Below, one piece after another: positions 22,357 to 35,600 of a stretch of DNA of 64,000 nt (position 1 is its first letter; each line of letters begins with the position of its first letter). Source of the DNA: Caenorhabditis elegans (taxonomy: Eukaryota; Nematoda; Chromadorea; Rhabditida; Rhabditidae); assembly GCF_000002985.6 (NCBI RefSeq), contig NC_003283.11, positions 8,370,001-8,434,000 of the forward strand, in the 5' to 3' direction. The position numbers and the translations under genes are program-made. The notes beneath the pieces are model-generated. The model saw nothing but the letters and a program-made list of their open reading frames with translations. It did no database searches and was not told the DNA's origin.

Positions 22357-24383
22357 TCATCCTGTCGCTCTTGTTGTAGATGTCGTTGAAGAGCTGTATG
22401 TACCGCATAACTAAAAACAATTAATTTGCTCATTTATTTATGATTTATTTTTGTATTTTATTTTGTTATTATTTTTAAATCTTTACTTACCGAATATAAA
22501 GCATCCAATGATCTCACTCGAACATTCTCTAAAAGTTGTAAAAATTGAGAATATGGACAAATTTGTTGGCATCCAGGAATGGTCATGGGGTATGCTGTGC
22601 TTGTTGTATTTTTGTAGAATAATTGCACGGTATTATCATCGTATAATTCGAAGAGTACAGTAGCTGTGTATGGAACCAATTGATCATTGGAGACATTCAG
22701 AGCATAAAGCAATGCAGAAAGTGTTCCATCGTGCTGGAATTGAAGATTTGATTATGGTTATTCATAGAACAAAAGCATTTAATGCAAGCAAAAATCTAAT
22801 AGTCAACAATTATTTATAGTGTGAGCTTTTCAAACATTCTAACGTTCGATCAAATTCAACAGTCAGGTGTTTAACTTATGCGGTTTCAAATCAGAAACGT
22901 TGACTCAAAAGTGGTTTTCAGCATGCCAAATTTTGAGAAAGCACTTACTGAAGAATACATCATTGCATTTTTTGTTGTCTTGTTTGCTTTCAGATCTTCC
23001 ATATTTTGCAAAAACTGATTAACCAACATGCCTCCTCGGAATTTTGCTTTTGTTGGAGAATTGAATTCCTGATTTCTGGTTATTCTTTTTAATTCCCGAA
23101 TATGATCCATAATAGTTGTACCGTTGAACACTTGGTTCAGCCATTGAGGTTGTGGCATGTTATGATCTAACTGTAAATTGTTTGTATTTATATACTTCAG
23201 AAAATCAAAAAAAGAAAACCTCTCGTTGAATGTCATACAAGTCGTTGATATTCCAGAAATCTATCGATTCCATACCAGTGATATTCTGTAGCCAATTGAA
23301 CATTTGACCGTATTCATTATTGATTTGTGTAGCAATTGGAGCTTCTTCTTGCTCATTGGCCAGATCGTAGTTCGGGCATTTGACTTTTGTTGGGCGGAGA
23401 AGCTGAAAGCAAGTTATAAAATTATTATTAAAAATAATTCTGATTTACTGCATCAATAGTTCCATAAGCAGTTTGAATTGGAGTCGGCTGCCAGTATCGA
23501 AGATAGGATGATTCCCAAACACGATCATCAACAGGTGGAAAGAGACCAGCAGACACGCCCTGAGCTGTTTCAATTGCTCTTTCCGAATCGGATGACAGGA
23601 TGAAAACCTGGAAATTGTGGTAAAAAATTATACAGCTGAAAAAATGCATTTTTTAACATTCAACTTTTAAAAGCAAAACAATTTGCTTGTTCTGCACACA
23701 TTCTGTGTTTTGAAATGTCGTTTCCTAGACACCCCTCTTTCAGAAACTTTCAGAAAACCGCTTTTCTCAAAAATTTTGCAAAAGGTGATATATAGTTTCA
23801 CCACATATCAAAAATTCAGGCTCCTGATAACTACGAAAACTACAAGATATTTATAAAAAAGAAGGAAAATCGCATTTTTCGTCATAATTATTGGTTATCC
23901 CTTGTTATAGTGTTTTTCCTTTTGCGTAAAGAAAAAAACGATGAAGATCGTTCAAGATGGTTTTTTGGAAAAAAACAACTTGTGATAATTTTGAAATTAC
24001 TATGATGAAGAATACATTCACTCCTTTTTTTAGTTTTCTGTTTTACAAACAAGATTTTTAAATTTTAATCAACTTACTTTATCTTTGTCAAAAATTGGTA
24101 GAACTGTTGCTCCGTATCTCTGTCGAAGCCATATTCCCAATTCTACCGCTTGCCAGATTCCTTTCTTCATTCCAAAAGTTTAAATTGATTCAAATAACTT
24201 TCTCTCACTTACATTAGTCAGCTGATCCCATCCGCGTGGCCAAAATGTTTCATTATACTTATCCTTTGGATATGGAAGATCACCTGGAGCCCGGTCTCCG
24301 TGTCTCCAAATTGCTTGCATTATTATTAAATTCGCAGTTGAACCCAATGAGAACAGTGATAATAAATAAATTATGAATCGCAT
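22357..24383 (-). CDS. pho-6: Secreted histidine acid phosphatase (PHO-6)
   Basis: Seven exons in transcript order, 24213-24383, 24078-24164, 23449-23607, 23220-23402, 22949-23170, 22491-22733 and 22357-22410, give 372 codons. The signal peptide MRFIIYLLSLFSLGSTA is followed by the catalytic motif WRHGDRAP (about 27-34), where the histidine forms the phospho-enzyme, and the partner HD in SSHDGTLSAL (junction of exons 5 and 6). These define the histidine acid phosphatase (branch 2) superfamily, acting in lysosome, gut lumen or cell surface. There are conserved cysteines and several N-glycosylation sites (NET, NIT, NGT, NVS). No C-terminal membrane helix is present, so it is soluble. It converges on gcy-7 with 32 bases between stops. 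The gene name is from memory of the region (F52E1.8); the enzyme class is firm. Confidence 0.85.
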
Positions 24384-24799
24384 TGTACTGAAAATTCAAT
24401 CTACTCTCGAAAAATCGATGAAAAAAGAAGGGTATAGAGATTGACAAAGTTCGTTTTATTTCAAAGTGAAAGTTGTTGAAATCCAATTTGCACCTAATAA
24501 TTATCGAGACATAAAGAGAGTAGGTTGAATTGATTTTTTCGATGGTTTAGGGCAGTAAATGAGTCATTAGGAAAAGCGGAACAGAGGAAGAGAGAGGCGA
24601 AAAATAAATTGACTGACTTTTTCATAATTGTTACATTTGTGACTGGGAATCATATTTTCGAATTATTTTTATTATAGTGGGAATTCCAAAAAAAAAACAT
24701 AAATATCCTTATGCTTAATTTTTTTTAACAATTCACTTTCTTTTGTGACTTTGTAGAACGTTTGTTTTTTCAGAACCTTGTGATTTTTTGCAGTTCAAA
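24384..24799. promoter_or_regulatory. Divergent promoter region, pho-6 and CaaX protein gene
   Basis: These 416 AT-rich bases separate two divergent start codons. The acceptor TTTTTTGCAG ends at 24793, seven bases before the right-hand start, which fits SL1 trans-splicing. A purine-rich block lies at about 24570-24610. No other motif stands out. Confidence 0.5.
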
Positions 24800-26269
24800 A
24801 TGAGCAGAGTTGGTCCATACGGAAAACTTAACGCAAATATGGAGGATCGAAAAAAGAAAAAAGAGGAAGAAGAAAAGAAACGAAAAGAGCAAGAAGATGC
24901 TGAAATGAAGAGAATGTATCACGCTACGGCTTGTCGAAGAACGCACCTTTTTCCTAGTGAAATGACTGGAACATCCGAAGAAAAGATGGATGAAGTTCCA
25001 GATGCTATGAAAAATTTGAATATTTCAATTTCCAGACAAGGATGTGTTGAACCTCAAGATGTGAGTGCTTAAGGAAAATATTTTCAAGGAAAGACATATA
25101 AAATTATTGTACTCCTGGAATGGTTTCCAGTAATTTATTCGTTTAAATTAAACGTGATACCCATTGCATGGTTATGCGTTATGCTTCGAATGGTGTTTTC
25201 CTAAGTCTAAAATTCCACACGTTTTTATTCTAAAAATTTAAAAATTAATTTTTAAAATGGCGGGGGTATAATACACAAGTACCAAAAATATTAACTTTTG
25301 TTTCACCTGTCATATTAAAAAAATTAAAATTAAAATGCATCACCTAGGCAACGTATTTGATCACTACAAATGTAATAATACTTCACGTTTATCTATAAGA
25401 GAAAAAACAACTAGGGATGTTATATAGATACAAAATACCCAGAAATATACTTATTTATTCATTTACAGTTTTAAAAAAGATCATCACTCCACTGGCGCTA
25501 CTCCATCTTTAAAAAAATGCTTCGAAAAACAGTCTGGAATTGTTATAACGTTATCGATCAATCGGACCATGGAGGTTCTAGGAAAATGTTTTAATAAATT
25601 TCTGAAACGTTTATTCAATTTTTCATTTTCTTTTTTTTTTCGAAAAATTCTGGACATAATTTCAGCTCTACACTAGCGAAGTCGCCAGAGGGCCAACACC
25701 GAGACCAGTTGGGGATCATCCACAAACGTCGAGTGAAGTAAGTTAATAAACAAATAATATAAAAAGAAACGAATCAATTTATCAGTTTTAATTTTAAATA
25801 CATATAAACATTTTGCTCGTAGATTTTTTTAAAACTAACTCAACTAACTAAAGGCATTTCATCATTTAATTTTTAATCTCTCATTAAAATCAAAATATTC
25901 AAGGAACAAATTGAAGCAACTCCATACCCAACTATTCCAAAAGAACAAGCCGATCGGATTGACAGAGAGTTGCTCAGATTAAAATTAAAAATAGCAAAAG
26001 AGGAGGATGAAAAGAGACAAAGAGAGAAAGAAGAACTAAAGAAACTCAGACCAAAACGAGGATCTTTTATTTATAATATCTTTTTGACAAATCCAAACCA
26101 CACCGTTTCAACATCAGATGATTCCAATCCGAACATTGAATCAGGTGCAACTTCGGTTGGACCAACACCGCGAACAACAGCTCAAGCAAAAGAATCACCA
26201 CAGGAACTAAATCCTTCAGATCTCAACAAACCTCCGGTTGGCAAGAGTAAAGTTTGTTCAATTATGTGA
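24800..26269 (+). CDS. Charged coiled-coil protein ending in a CaaX prenylation box
   Basis: Three exons, 24800-25060, 25666-25737 and 25904-26269, give 219 codons, all joined in phase 0. No enzyme domain is recognised. The N-terminus has a Lys/Glu-rich helix (about residues 15-40: MEDRKKKKEEEEKKRKEQED). The middle is Pro/Thr-rich (RGPTPRPVGDH). A second Lys/Glu/Arg helix in exon 3 (LRLKLKIAKEEDEKRQREKE) and a Ser/Thr/Pro-rich region follow. The protein ends KSKVCSIM, a canonical CaaX motif preceded by basic residues. Met at the last position favours farnesylation, so I infer membrane anchoring. The RGPTPRP and VGPTPRT repeats are internally similar. AATAAA is at about 26445. Confidence 0.75.
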
Positions 26270-28594
26270 GAAAAATCAAGCTAGTATTATGTGATTTAGA
26301 ATTATTTTGTATTCTTCAGTATTTTGAAAATTAGATCTAATTGACGATTATTGACGGATTGTAACATTTATATTTTGATGCAATAATTTTTTTTTAATTT
26401 TGGATAGCTGATATATTTTTTAAAAACGCATGAACACGGAGAAACAATAAAAATTATGCTACACTGTACACTTTTCGATCAACGCCAAGGGTTTAAATAG
26501 TGGAAATATATTTACCCACGAAAGATCATTTGAAAACCTGGTTTGAGAGAAAAACCTACTAGAAAAGGACTACAAACATGATTCAGATTAGATTTAGCAA
26601 TGAATCAGAATTCAATGGTACTTTGGTCGGATGAATTTATAAAATTAGTGTTACTTTGTACTGAGTTCATCCAACAAACAGTGATTTGATTCCTAGTTCG
26701 GCCAACATATCGTAAAAATTCGACACCGGTCTAGAATTTGATAGATGAAAAATAATTTTCTTTTGGTGAGGAATCTGCATGAAATTTGTTTTGTTCAGCT
26801 TTATCGGATTTTAAAAAATTGTTGTTATGTGTTATGCGCTGTGCAATAAACTTTTCCCTGATGAAAAAACCAACATGTAAACTTTTTAACTCTACTTTAA
26901 ATTTTAGTTGAAATCCCTGAGCAATGCACTTTCTTCTTTTTACTGCAACTGCTTTCATCACACTTCTGACATTTTGATTTTTGTGAAAAACAAACGAAAA
27001 CAGAACAAGTGTGACTATGTGAAAGGTATAGGTCATGAGAAGTTTTGGTTTTTTTTAAATTTGCATAAGTCATATGAGCGTAACTTCCATGAATCATATG
27101 ATATTGTTGCTGGTTTGTTATGTTTTCGTTCCGATAAAAAAATGAATGATTGTGAGCCATTAAAAAATTGGCATCGTTCTTTTAGCAAATTGGAAAATTG
27201 ACAAATTAGTGAATTTGCCAAAAAGTAAGGGAATTAAATGAAATATCAGACGAGGTCGAAAAATGATTTATAACATATGCTATTGTGAGTGCTTTGGTTA
27301 TAAAAATCTCTATTTATATTTTTGACCAACCCTGCGTGGTGTTTCTTCAGCTTGTTCACTACAAATATTTTTGCTAATGGATTGTATTTATTGTAAATCA
27401 TAAGTAAATACTTGTCCAAGTTTTGAATCAACTACGCTGTTAATCAAATGCAGTTCAATATCACATTTAAAAATTATATGCAGAATTTTTTAAAATTTAA
27501 CCATCAAATAATTATACTAATATCTACGGAGTTGAACAGCTGAAAATTAATTTCTCTATGTAAATACTCAGAATTATTTGAAGCCTACTCGTGCGATCAG
27601 GCTAATAGCAATACTTGAAATTTTGAACATTAACATTTATCTGCCCGCTATAATCATTTTTCAAACGTTGCAAGCCTGTGGAAATACTTTTAAGTAGAAT
27701 TGTGTCAAATTTTTAGAATTCAAATTTTCACCTGTTGATGTAGAAATATAAATGAATTGTTTTTTTTTATTTGAATAAATCAAAATTCTAAAAGTTTGAG
27801 GGTACAATTAATTTCAAAATTTAGCCCTTTTAGTCAAGCATTCAACGCAGGCATTCATGAAGAAGGTGTGCAGGCATAGGGTAGGCCTGAAGGCTTGAAG
27901 CTGTCCCAGTACCATTGAACTTGAAATCATATTCTTGAGACTAGTTTTTGAACTAACTCAGATTGGTTATCTCTGAACAAATTCAAAGTCTGGTGAATAG
28001 AAATCAAACATCATTTTTCTGGTTTTTCATTGACGACAATCTCTACAATATTTTGTATTTGGGCTCTGTTTTCATAAATTAATTTTTCACTATTTTTTTA
28101 TTTGTAAATTGTGCTTGAGTGAGAGAATCCAATAAATACTTTTTGCAGTTATTAATTTGTATTTATAATTTTTCAGTTTTTCCTTTTCAATAAAACTTTA
28201 AAACATTTGAAACTAAATAACTAACAAACAACAAGGAAAAAACGAAAAAAAAAAAAGATACGCCGTGATAAATGGGCAAAAACAGACATTGTCATATGAA
28301 ATAGCACCAGGAATGGGAGCAGAATAAGTAGGGGGAGTCCTTTAAAAAAGGAAACGACAAGTTTTAGCAAAGAAATACAAGCGAAAAATGGACACGATGC
28401 TTCAGGCGGAAAAAGGGCACAATAAATAAAACAAGAGATCGCAAAAAATAGGCTGGCTGGAACAAAAAGTGTTGGAAATGTTTATGGGAAGTTTGCGAAT
28501 TTTTGATGCATTGTAATTTTTAGAGCTTATTTAAGTTCTAATAAATGTTTCGAAAATACACTGTGGAACTTCAATAAAAATATTTCAGGTTTCT
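26270..28594. other. Gene-free stretch
   Basis: About 2.3 kb with no supported gene. It holds the 3' UTR of the CaaX protein gene on the left and of the membrane protein gene on the right. Open frames (26731-27036 -, 26908-27201 +) overlap each other on opposite strands and lack families. The segment 28200-28490 is strongly purine-rich on the plus strand. No RNA gene is recognised. Confidence 0.4.
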
Positions 28595-31500
28595 TTAAAC
28601 GTCCATATCTTCAATCAAAATCTTTGCTTCTTCGTAACTATCTTTCGACTGCAGAGCTTTTGTGAAGAAAATGATTGCTCCAAAGAATAGCATTATTGCT
28701 GAGAATTAATAAAAATTAAAACATGTTCTGTCCATCTCTGATACAAACCTGGAATCGAAAGATAGACTTGATCCTTTGCAATTGTGAATACGAGGATTGT
28801 CATTACCATGGAAATAATGAGAACAATTGTGCCGACAACGAAGTTCAGGTACATTTGTTTGCGATTCTGAAATATTAGTTACAAAATTACTGCTACAGTA
28901 ACCGTCAAACTCACATAAGTGCCAATTGCAATTGATGTGTAGCAAAATGGGCAAGTGAGGAGTCCGTTTGTTGAGTGGAATAGGAATTGTTCGTCACAGT
29001 GTGGACATACGTAACGGGGACAGGTCACTTCACGGGGGTAGCGGATTTTTGAGAGATTTGGACCTGAAAAGATAGCGAAATTATTAATAGTTTAGTGGAA
29101 AAAAAACTGTTCTACCAGTTCGCGAGTATTGAAAAAATCTGATTCTAGTCGCAGCTAGAAAATGTTATACGTAAAAGTTTTCTTTTAAAGAAACAAACCT
29201 GCTGGATATGGTGGCAATGGTTCAAAAGGAAATGCTTGTCCAGGAGGCCATGAGAAGTTGGAAGTGGGTTTCTCATCGAATTCTTCATGAATAATCGTTG
29301 AGTTGCCACTTGAGGTTGTACTCGCACTGCTGCTCATCTCACGTATATCTACAAAAAACGAAAGGATTGATATGTAGGAGAGCGGGATTTTGAAAAGTCA
29401 CAAAAAGGAAAACATGACACACATCTCCAGGGACCCTTAGAACGCCTTTGAAACAAAAAAACTCTGTTGTTAGTTTTAGAAGTGAAGAAGATAACTAACG
29501 AAGCTTGTTGTTTTAAGGCCGAGATTCTATATCACAAGGTGTCCACGACTACATTTTTTGTTGAAGAAAACCGCGTTTCTGACTTTGGAACGAAGAATCA
29601 AAGCAAAAAGAAATGAAAATGAAAAATACAATAAAACAAAAAAGAAGAGAATGTCAATGATGAGATGAAATTGTTTCCCAAATGGTTTCTAATTCAAACA
29701 GTTCGATATTGTAGTTGGTTTCCGACCTCACCAGAGGTATCAACATTTTTCTACAATGACAACGATAAGAAGCTTACAAATACATATGCTTTGGAGGTAC
29801 CTTTGTATTTTCTCATAAACAATTTACCAAGGAGAAAGAAAGTTTTATGAATTTTTAGTTAGTGGTCATCTTGTCTAAAATTTGTCCAGTTTTAATATAC
29901 TCAAGAACTTGAACAATATGAAAATTTCCTTCAAATTACAACTAAAATGTGTCCAACTATTTCGGATTCTCATGCATGTTTTCATTTCTACTTTCCAGTT
30001 ATTTATGTACATGTATTCTTCCAAAAAAAAAATAGTGTGTCGAAAATTACAGCAAAGAAATTATGTGTTGTCTTCTCTGTCGACTCTTGGCTTTTTCAAC
30101 TCTCTCACAGCTTCGCGGCGACAGAAAAGACGGCAACGGTCAGACTGTATAGTAATCCTCTTAAAAAATAGGAAATGGCACGACTCAACTCGGTTTCATT
30201 TAACTTTTGTTTATTGGCTCGTTAAAATTTAACAAAAAAAAATGAGGAATTGAAATCGATGAGCATTGAGATTCGAAGAAAAAGAAAGGCAGGTCAAATA
30301 TTTTCTGAGATTCAAAAGTTTGTGAAACGGATGATAATAAATCGCAATTGGCGGCACGGAGTAGCGCATGGTCATTAAGCTCTAGCTGGATGGGTGCCAA
30401 GAGTCTTAGACGAGCAAATTTAGGTAATCATCTGCAGGAATATATGTGTAGAGGGAGGTAAAAGAGTAAAAAACAGAAGAAGCTAATCTCACTAAAAGGT
30501 TTTACAAATATCACGAGGCGGATTAGGAGGGAATAAAAGAAAAAAGTAAATGTAATGCAATAAAATGAAATCAAAGAAATTCGAAGATGGGTGAGAACAG
30601 GAAAAGAGGAAGAAGCATGAGTTCAAAACTTGGAGAGTGCCTTCTAAATTATTCGTATAATTTTTAAAAACTACAACTAATCCTTCATCTGCATATCGAG
30701 TGAAATTCAAAACTTCCTCATTATACTCATTCAAATGTTAATTTTGATTTCTAAATATAGAAAGCTTTATGAATAGCGCCAAATTCTTGTTTTTAAGAAC
30801 AATTAAGTTCAAGCCAGGAGGGAAATAAATTCTAGAATTAAAATAAAAATATCAAAGTTTTAAATTTAATCCAAGAATACCGAACAAGACTGGAGTTCTT
30901 AGAAATTTCATTTGAATTTATCTAGGCTAGAATTTGAGTGGTACTTCAATAAAATTTGACATCGAAACTAATTGTTCAAGTCAACGAACTACATTCTAGT
31001 ATATTTTTCGAGGACCTTATAAATTCTGACGTGGCAAAGAGCAGAAGGACAATAATACGGAAGAATGCTCGTTTATAAAGCTTGCCGTGCCGTTCGATGA
31101 CAAATGGAAGCTGGAAGCGAAGATGTGCAGTTGGCTCCTGTGGTTTCACATGCCGCCGCCACCGCTGCTCTTTTCCTCAGATTCATCAAAAGCGCAATCA
31201 AAATATATTGTTTGTTTATCTTTTGCGCCTTTTTCTTCTTCATCTTCATCTCGCGCTCCTACGTGTCGGCTTCTTACTTTATTCTAGTTCAAGAACCAAA
31301 CTTTGAAACTCAAACACATTATTGGCAATGAGGAAGATTCTGGGAATAAGATTGAATGCAAAAGAAATCGAAACGGTTTGGTATGTGGAATGATAGAGAT
31401 ATATGTGGAAGTATTTCGATTGATAAGCTGTGATGTTTCTGCGAAGAAGTGGAGAGATATCACCTCTAACACATACACACACGAAAAAACGGGTTTCGCT

Positions 31501-32636
31501 CAGAAAACAAAACAGCAGATAACGGCGGAAATGTAGGAGGGATGGTCTGATACAGTTTAACTATAACATAAATTAAGAATTCGCTTCCGTTGAAACTGAC
31601 ATTAAAACTTAGATTGCAACTACAAAGAATGTATTCTTTTCTCAATTTTCACTTCGCTGAGATGAAAAAAAATGGGGATGCAAAAATTGAGATAAAATTG
31701 TAGTCATCGCGAAAATTACAAACTTTTTTCTGTTCAAACTGTAAAAAATTTTATGATTATTTTCAAAACGGTACCCAAAATGTTTTCTCTAATAGTATGG
31801 ATCTGAGAAATTATTCGGAAAATGTACAAATTCTGGTTTAAAACCAAGCTCCACTTCAAATTAATTTCTAGTAAATATTGTTCATTTGAAAAACAATATT
31901 TCGAAAAAGCGAGCAGGAAACAAAATTCCCTGACTTGATAAGAAAGTGGAAAAAATGAAAATGATGATAGAATGATAACAAGACAACATTTAGATTTGCA
32001 ACCCACTAAAATAAACTTTTTTGGGTGATCACACAAAACGGGAGGAGTTTAATTTACGAGGAGTCAATATGGGAAACTGATTCTCAAATATTGAAAGAAA
32101 ATACATTGAAATTTGAAACAAAAGAACTGGAAACTGTTATCAGTTAGCGTGGAACCTCTAACCAAGCAAGTTGTGTGCCTCGGGTTACAGTAGTTTACTT
32201 ATTTATTTTTCAATTTACTAGGGTTGTGGTTTGTATTTATGGATGGATGGAACAGGTAAACTGGTATTTTGCAGGCGAACAGAAGACCGACATTTCTTCT
32301 TTGATAGTTTTGAATTAAAGCCAGCTATAGTCTAATAGAACTCCTACGAAGTTTTAAAAACTACGGATCAATATCACAGAGACCGATTGAAAATAAAATT
32401 TAGCAGAATATTTTGAGCTATTTTCTTATCAGTTCAACCAGAGACAACATATATAAAACATTGAAAGAATTTGAAACATGTTGATTCAGATCAAAAAACA
32501 TTTAAAAATTTTTATGATCCATTATTGTCACTGATACTTGACGAACATGTTTCAAGAAAAGTGTGATTATTATCAGATTATCAGTTGTCAATGTCTCATG
32601 GAATTACATACCTTGTAGAGCAGAGACGTCGATCAT
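28595..32636 (-). CDS. Zinc-ribbon, two-helix membrane protein resembling TMEM55/PIP4P
   Basis: Five exons in transcript order, 32612-32636, 29199-29348, 28915-29063, 28749-28866 and 28595-28698, give 181 codons. The 25-base first exon encodes MIDVSALQ and is separated by a 3.3-kb intron; its frame joins exactly to exon 2, which otherwise begins with no methionine for five codons. Exon 2 is Ser/Pro-rich ([18 protein letters not shown]), cytosolic-looking. Exon 3 has a four-cysteine ribbon, CPRYVCPHC and CPFC. Two hydrophobic helices follow ([19 protein letters not shown] and [13 protein letters not shown]) and an acidic tail. Order and the CPHC/CPFC ribbon resemble the C-terminal half of TMEM55 (PI(4,5)P2 4-phosphatase, late endosome). 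The catalytic Cys-containing loop of that family is not clearly present, so activity is uncertain. Confidence 0.7.
29349..32611 (-). other. Long first intron of the membrane protein gene
   Basis: This 3.26-kb intron is pyrimidine-rich on the minus strand, which is the transcript sense. Open frames on the plus strand at 31082-31331 and similar are low complexity. No nested gene is supported. The intron probably contains enhancers or an internal promoter for a transcript starting at the MSSS methionine in exon 2 (29337). Confidence 0.45.
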
Positions 32637-35600
32637 TGTAGAGGCGGTGGAGAAGCCAGTGCGAAAGCTGCAATTTAAGTGATGATCATGAGAAAAAGTG
32701 AAGAGACGGTCTCGAAAAGACCATTGACGAATGTAAAAGAGGTGAAGAACATGAACAGAAAATGAAGAAAAGAGAGAGACAAGAGGAAGATGGTAATTGG
32801 CTCAATCGGCAAGAAAACGCGGATGCAATTTGAATAATCGGAATAATGATACAAAGACTGTTTTTGCGAATCGCTCTAAATAGAACTTGATGTGAAAAAT
32901 TGCAAATCGGAGAATTGAAGAAATGAAAGAATGGACGTTAGTGCAGAAGTCTAAGAAATATCAATCAAGCTGAATTATTTACCTATTTTTGTGAAAATGA
33001 GTTCTAAGAAGTATTTCAATATATATATTTTATTGACAGTGTAATTTTTAGATTTTCTTATGACAATTTTATTAAAATTTAAAATTTCATAAAATTAAAA
33101 AGCACTTTCGGGGTTTAAAAGTTTACGGCTTACTAAATAATTTGGAATATCTTTGACTGCTAGTTACGCCAAAATCGGAATCAAAGTAAAGTTGAATTTT
33201 GAGTTTAGTGATAACTAGCATGATAATTTGTTTGCTCGCGCATGTACACACTGACACGCGACCTGTAAAACAAGTTGAACTTGGAGAGAACAGTGTACAG
33301 TAACGAGGAAGAGTTCGAAACAAGTCAATGACGTGACGTGCCACTGATGATGTGATCAAACAAATGGTAGAAGCATGTGAAAAGCCGGTAAGAGAGTATT
33401 GAAGACATAGAGACACAGACTTTCAGTCGCTCCCTGTCTCTGGACGGGCGGGTGGAGGATGGGACGAGGAGGGTGCTTCTCAGCCAACAACTATTTTGTT
33501 TGTTTCCGTCACTTCTTTTTTGCGCAAGTTGATATCATCAATGGTAGTGCTTGTGTGTGGAAAATAGAACTGTCGATGGTCATGTTATGCATTGATTTAA
33601 TCTTGTTTTTCCCTATTGTTGTGGAATTTTAATTCGTTTAATTCAAGAATTCCAACTCGGAAGTTTAGAATAGAAGAACTTGTTCAACATTCTAGAACTA
33701 TATCTGATAACTTGTGTAAAACTCTTATTTGAAACCTAAATTATTTTCAAGTTTGACAATATCTTACTTTGAAACGATTTCTTATGAATTTTCAGCTGAT
33801 AAACTTCATAACCAAGCACAGGGCGACCTCTTAAAGTTTTGTAAAAGAGAACTATAATGAAGCTCTGAAGGATCAATTCTTTTAATTTCAAAAAAATTAT
33901 TTCTAATTAGAGTTTTAAAAAACTTCGAAATATTTAATGTGTTTTTTTATTTATGCTTCTATTTTTATTGGAACGTACGGAAATTGATCGAATTAGAATT
34001 GGACAGAAAATATTCACAAAATTCTACATATTCAATGTTCCGTTTAGCATAAACACCTTTCCGTAGATTATCACTGATCAAACAAAAGTGTCCAAAGTTT
34101 ATGATAATAGGCGGAACGGTAGCTTATCATTGTTTTCTACTCATAAAAGTACAGGCAAACATTGGCAATGTTCCACCTTGACACAATACATGACGTCACA
34201 AAAGTTGTAGTTTTTTTTGGAAATTTGATGAATGAATGAATCAGAGAAATTCTTCAAATTCCTTGAACCCATTAGCCTTGCACTTGAAATGGGTTCCGGA
34301 AGGTCAAAAAATTCGAAAAAATAAAACAACAAAAATGACATAGAAGGTGTGATTTTTCGGTTGAATGGGAGCTGAAAGCGTAGGCGCCTCCTTCTCAAAA
34401 AGTCACAATAAAAATTTCGTGTTGTGGTCAAAAAGTTCAGTGAAGCGGGAAACAGAGACAATTGAATGGTGATGAGTGAAATGAAAAACAGAAGAAGAAT
34501 AGCAGAAACAAGTTGATAACTGATAGTGGGGGACCCCGAATGGTGGAGGGAAAATGATAAGAATGGAATATGAAAAGAAATGAGAAACCGGTATTTGAAC
34601 TAGTCAAATGGTCCAAAAAATGTTCGAAAGGATACGGAATCATAGAACAGATGTCGTAAATTGGATACATGAGTGATAATATGTGTTCAAGAAGATCAAG
34701 GTGATTTGGTTGGACCACATATTTGAAGCTGATGGCAAAAATTATGGAACAATTAAAGGTGCGGTTAGTGGAAATAAATCAAAAACATTCCTTTGATGCT
34801 AAAATATCATGATAAAACTTTTCAAAATGTTTGAACTTTTTACTTCGAGTTAAAAAATTGTGTAAAATGATTTTGCGCAACTTATAGATCAAAACACTGT
34901 CGCATTTTTGAAACCCTACAATGTTGAAATTTGAAATTTAGCTTAAAAATAATTAGAACAAAAAAACAAGAAAATGTTTTTTAGAAAAAAAATATTTATT
35001 TAACTGTTCAAAAATTTTAATTTATTCCGGTTTGCAAAATGACTACTGCAAGACTAATAGAGGAAAAACGGTGTCTTAGTTTCTTAGTAATTTTAAGACT
35101 AGTAAATTAAATGTGCAAGTTTCCCAGGTACAAGCAGAAGTATTCAAGTTTCAGTGTCAATTGTTAAAGCAAAAATAAAATCACTAATTTTCCATTCTGT
35201 AAGCTGCTAATCCATTTTCATGAAATAAAGTAGTTAAAAGTCATCAAGCAAGCTTTCAATTCACGAAAATATGATAGCTAAAGGGTAAAGTGTTTCAAAG
35301 TCTCTAGGCACCCGAGACGCCGAAAAAACTGAATTATTTTTAGCAAAAAAATTGGATAATAAATGCAGAAATTCAATTTTGGCGGGGCATTCTCCATTAC
35401 CTTCTAGATTTGTTTCGATTATAGGAGAAGCTTTTTAGATCTCTTTATCAACTGACGAAGTTTATCAAGATATCAAAAAGGAGAAGACGAAAAAGCTGTG
35501 ACATCGACCTTTCGATCACTAAAAAATGAAAGGAAGATACTGGTTTACATTGAATTGAACAAACAAATGTACCCCCTTCATGTTCATGTTGTAGAGGTGG

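Noticed and set aside
22458..22712. Read-through C-terminus of pho-6 past 22491
   Set aside because: CGGTAAGT at this point is a strong donor and the downstream exon 22357-22410 closes the frame after 17 codons.
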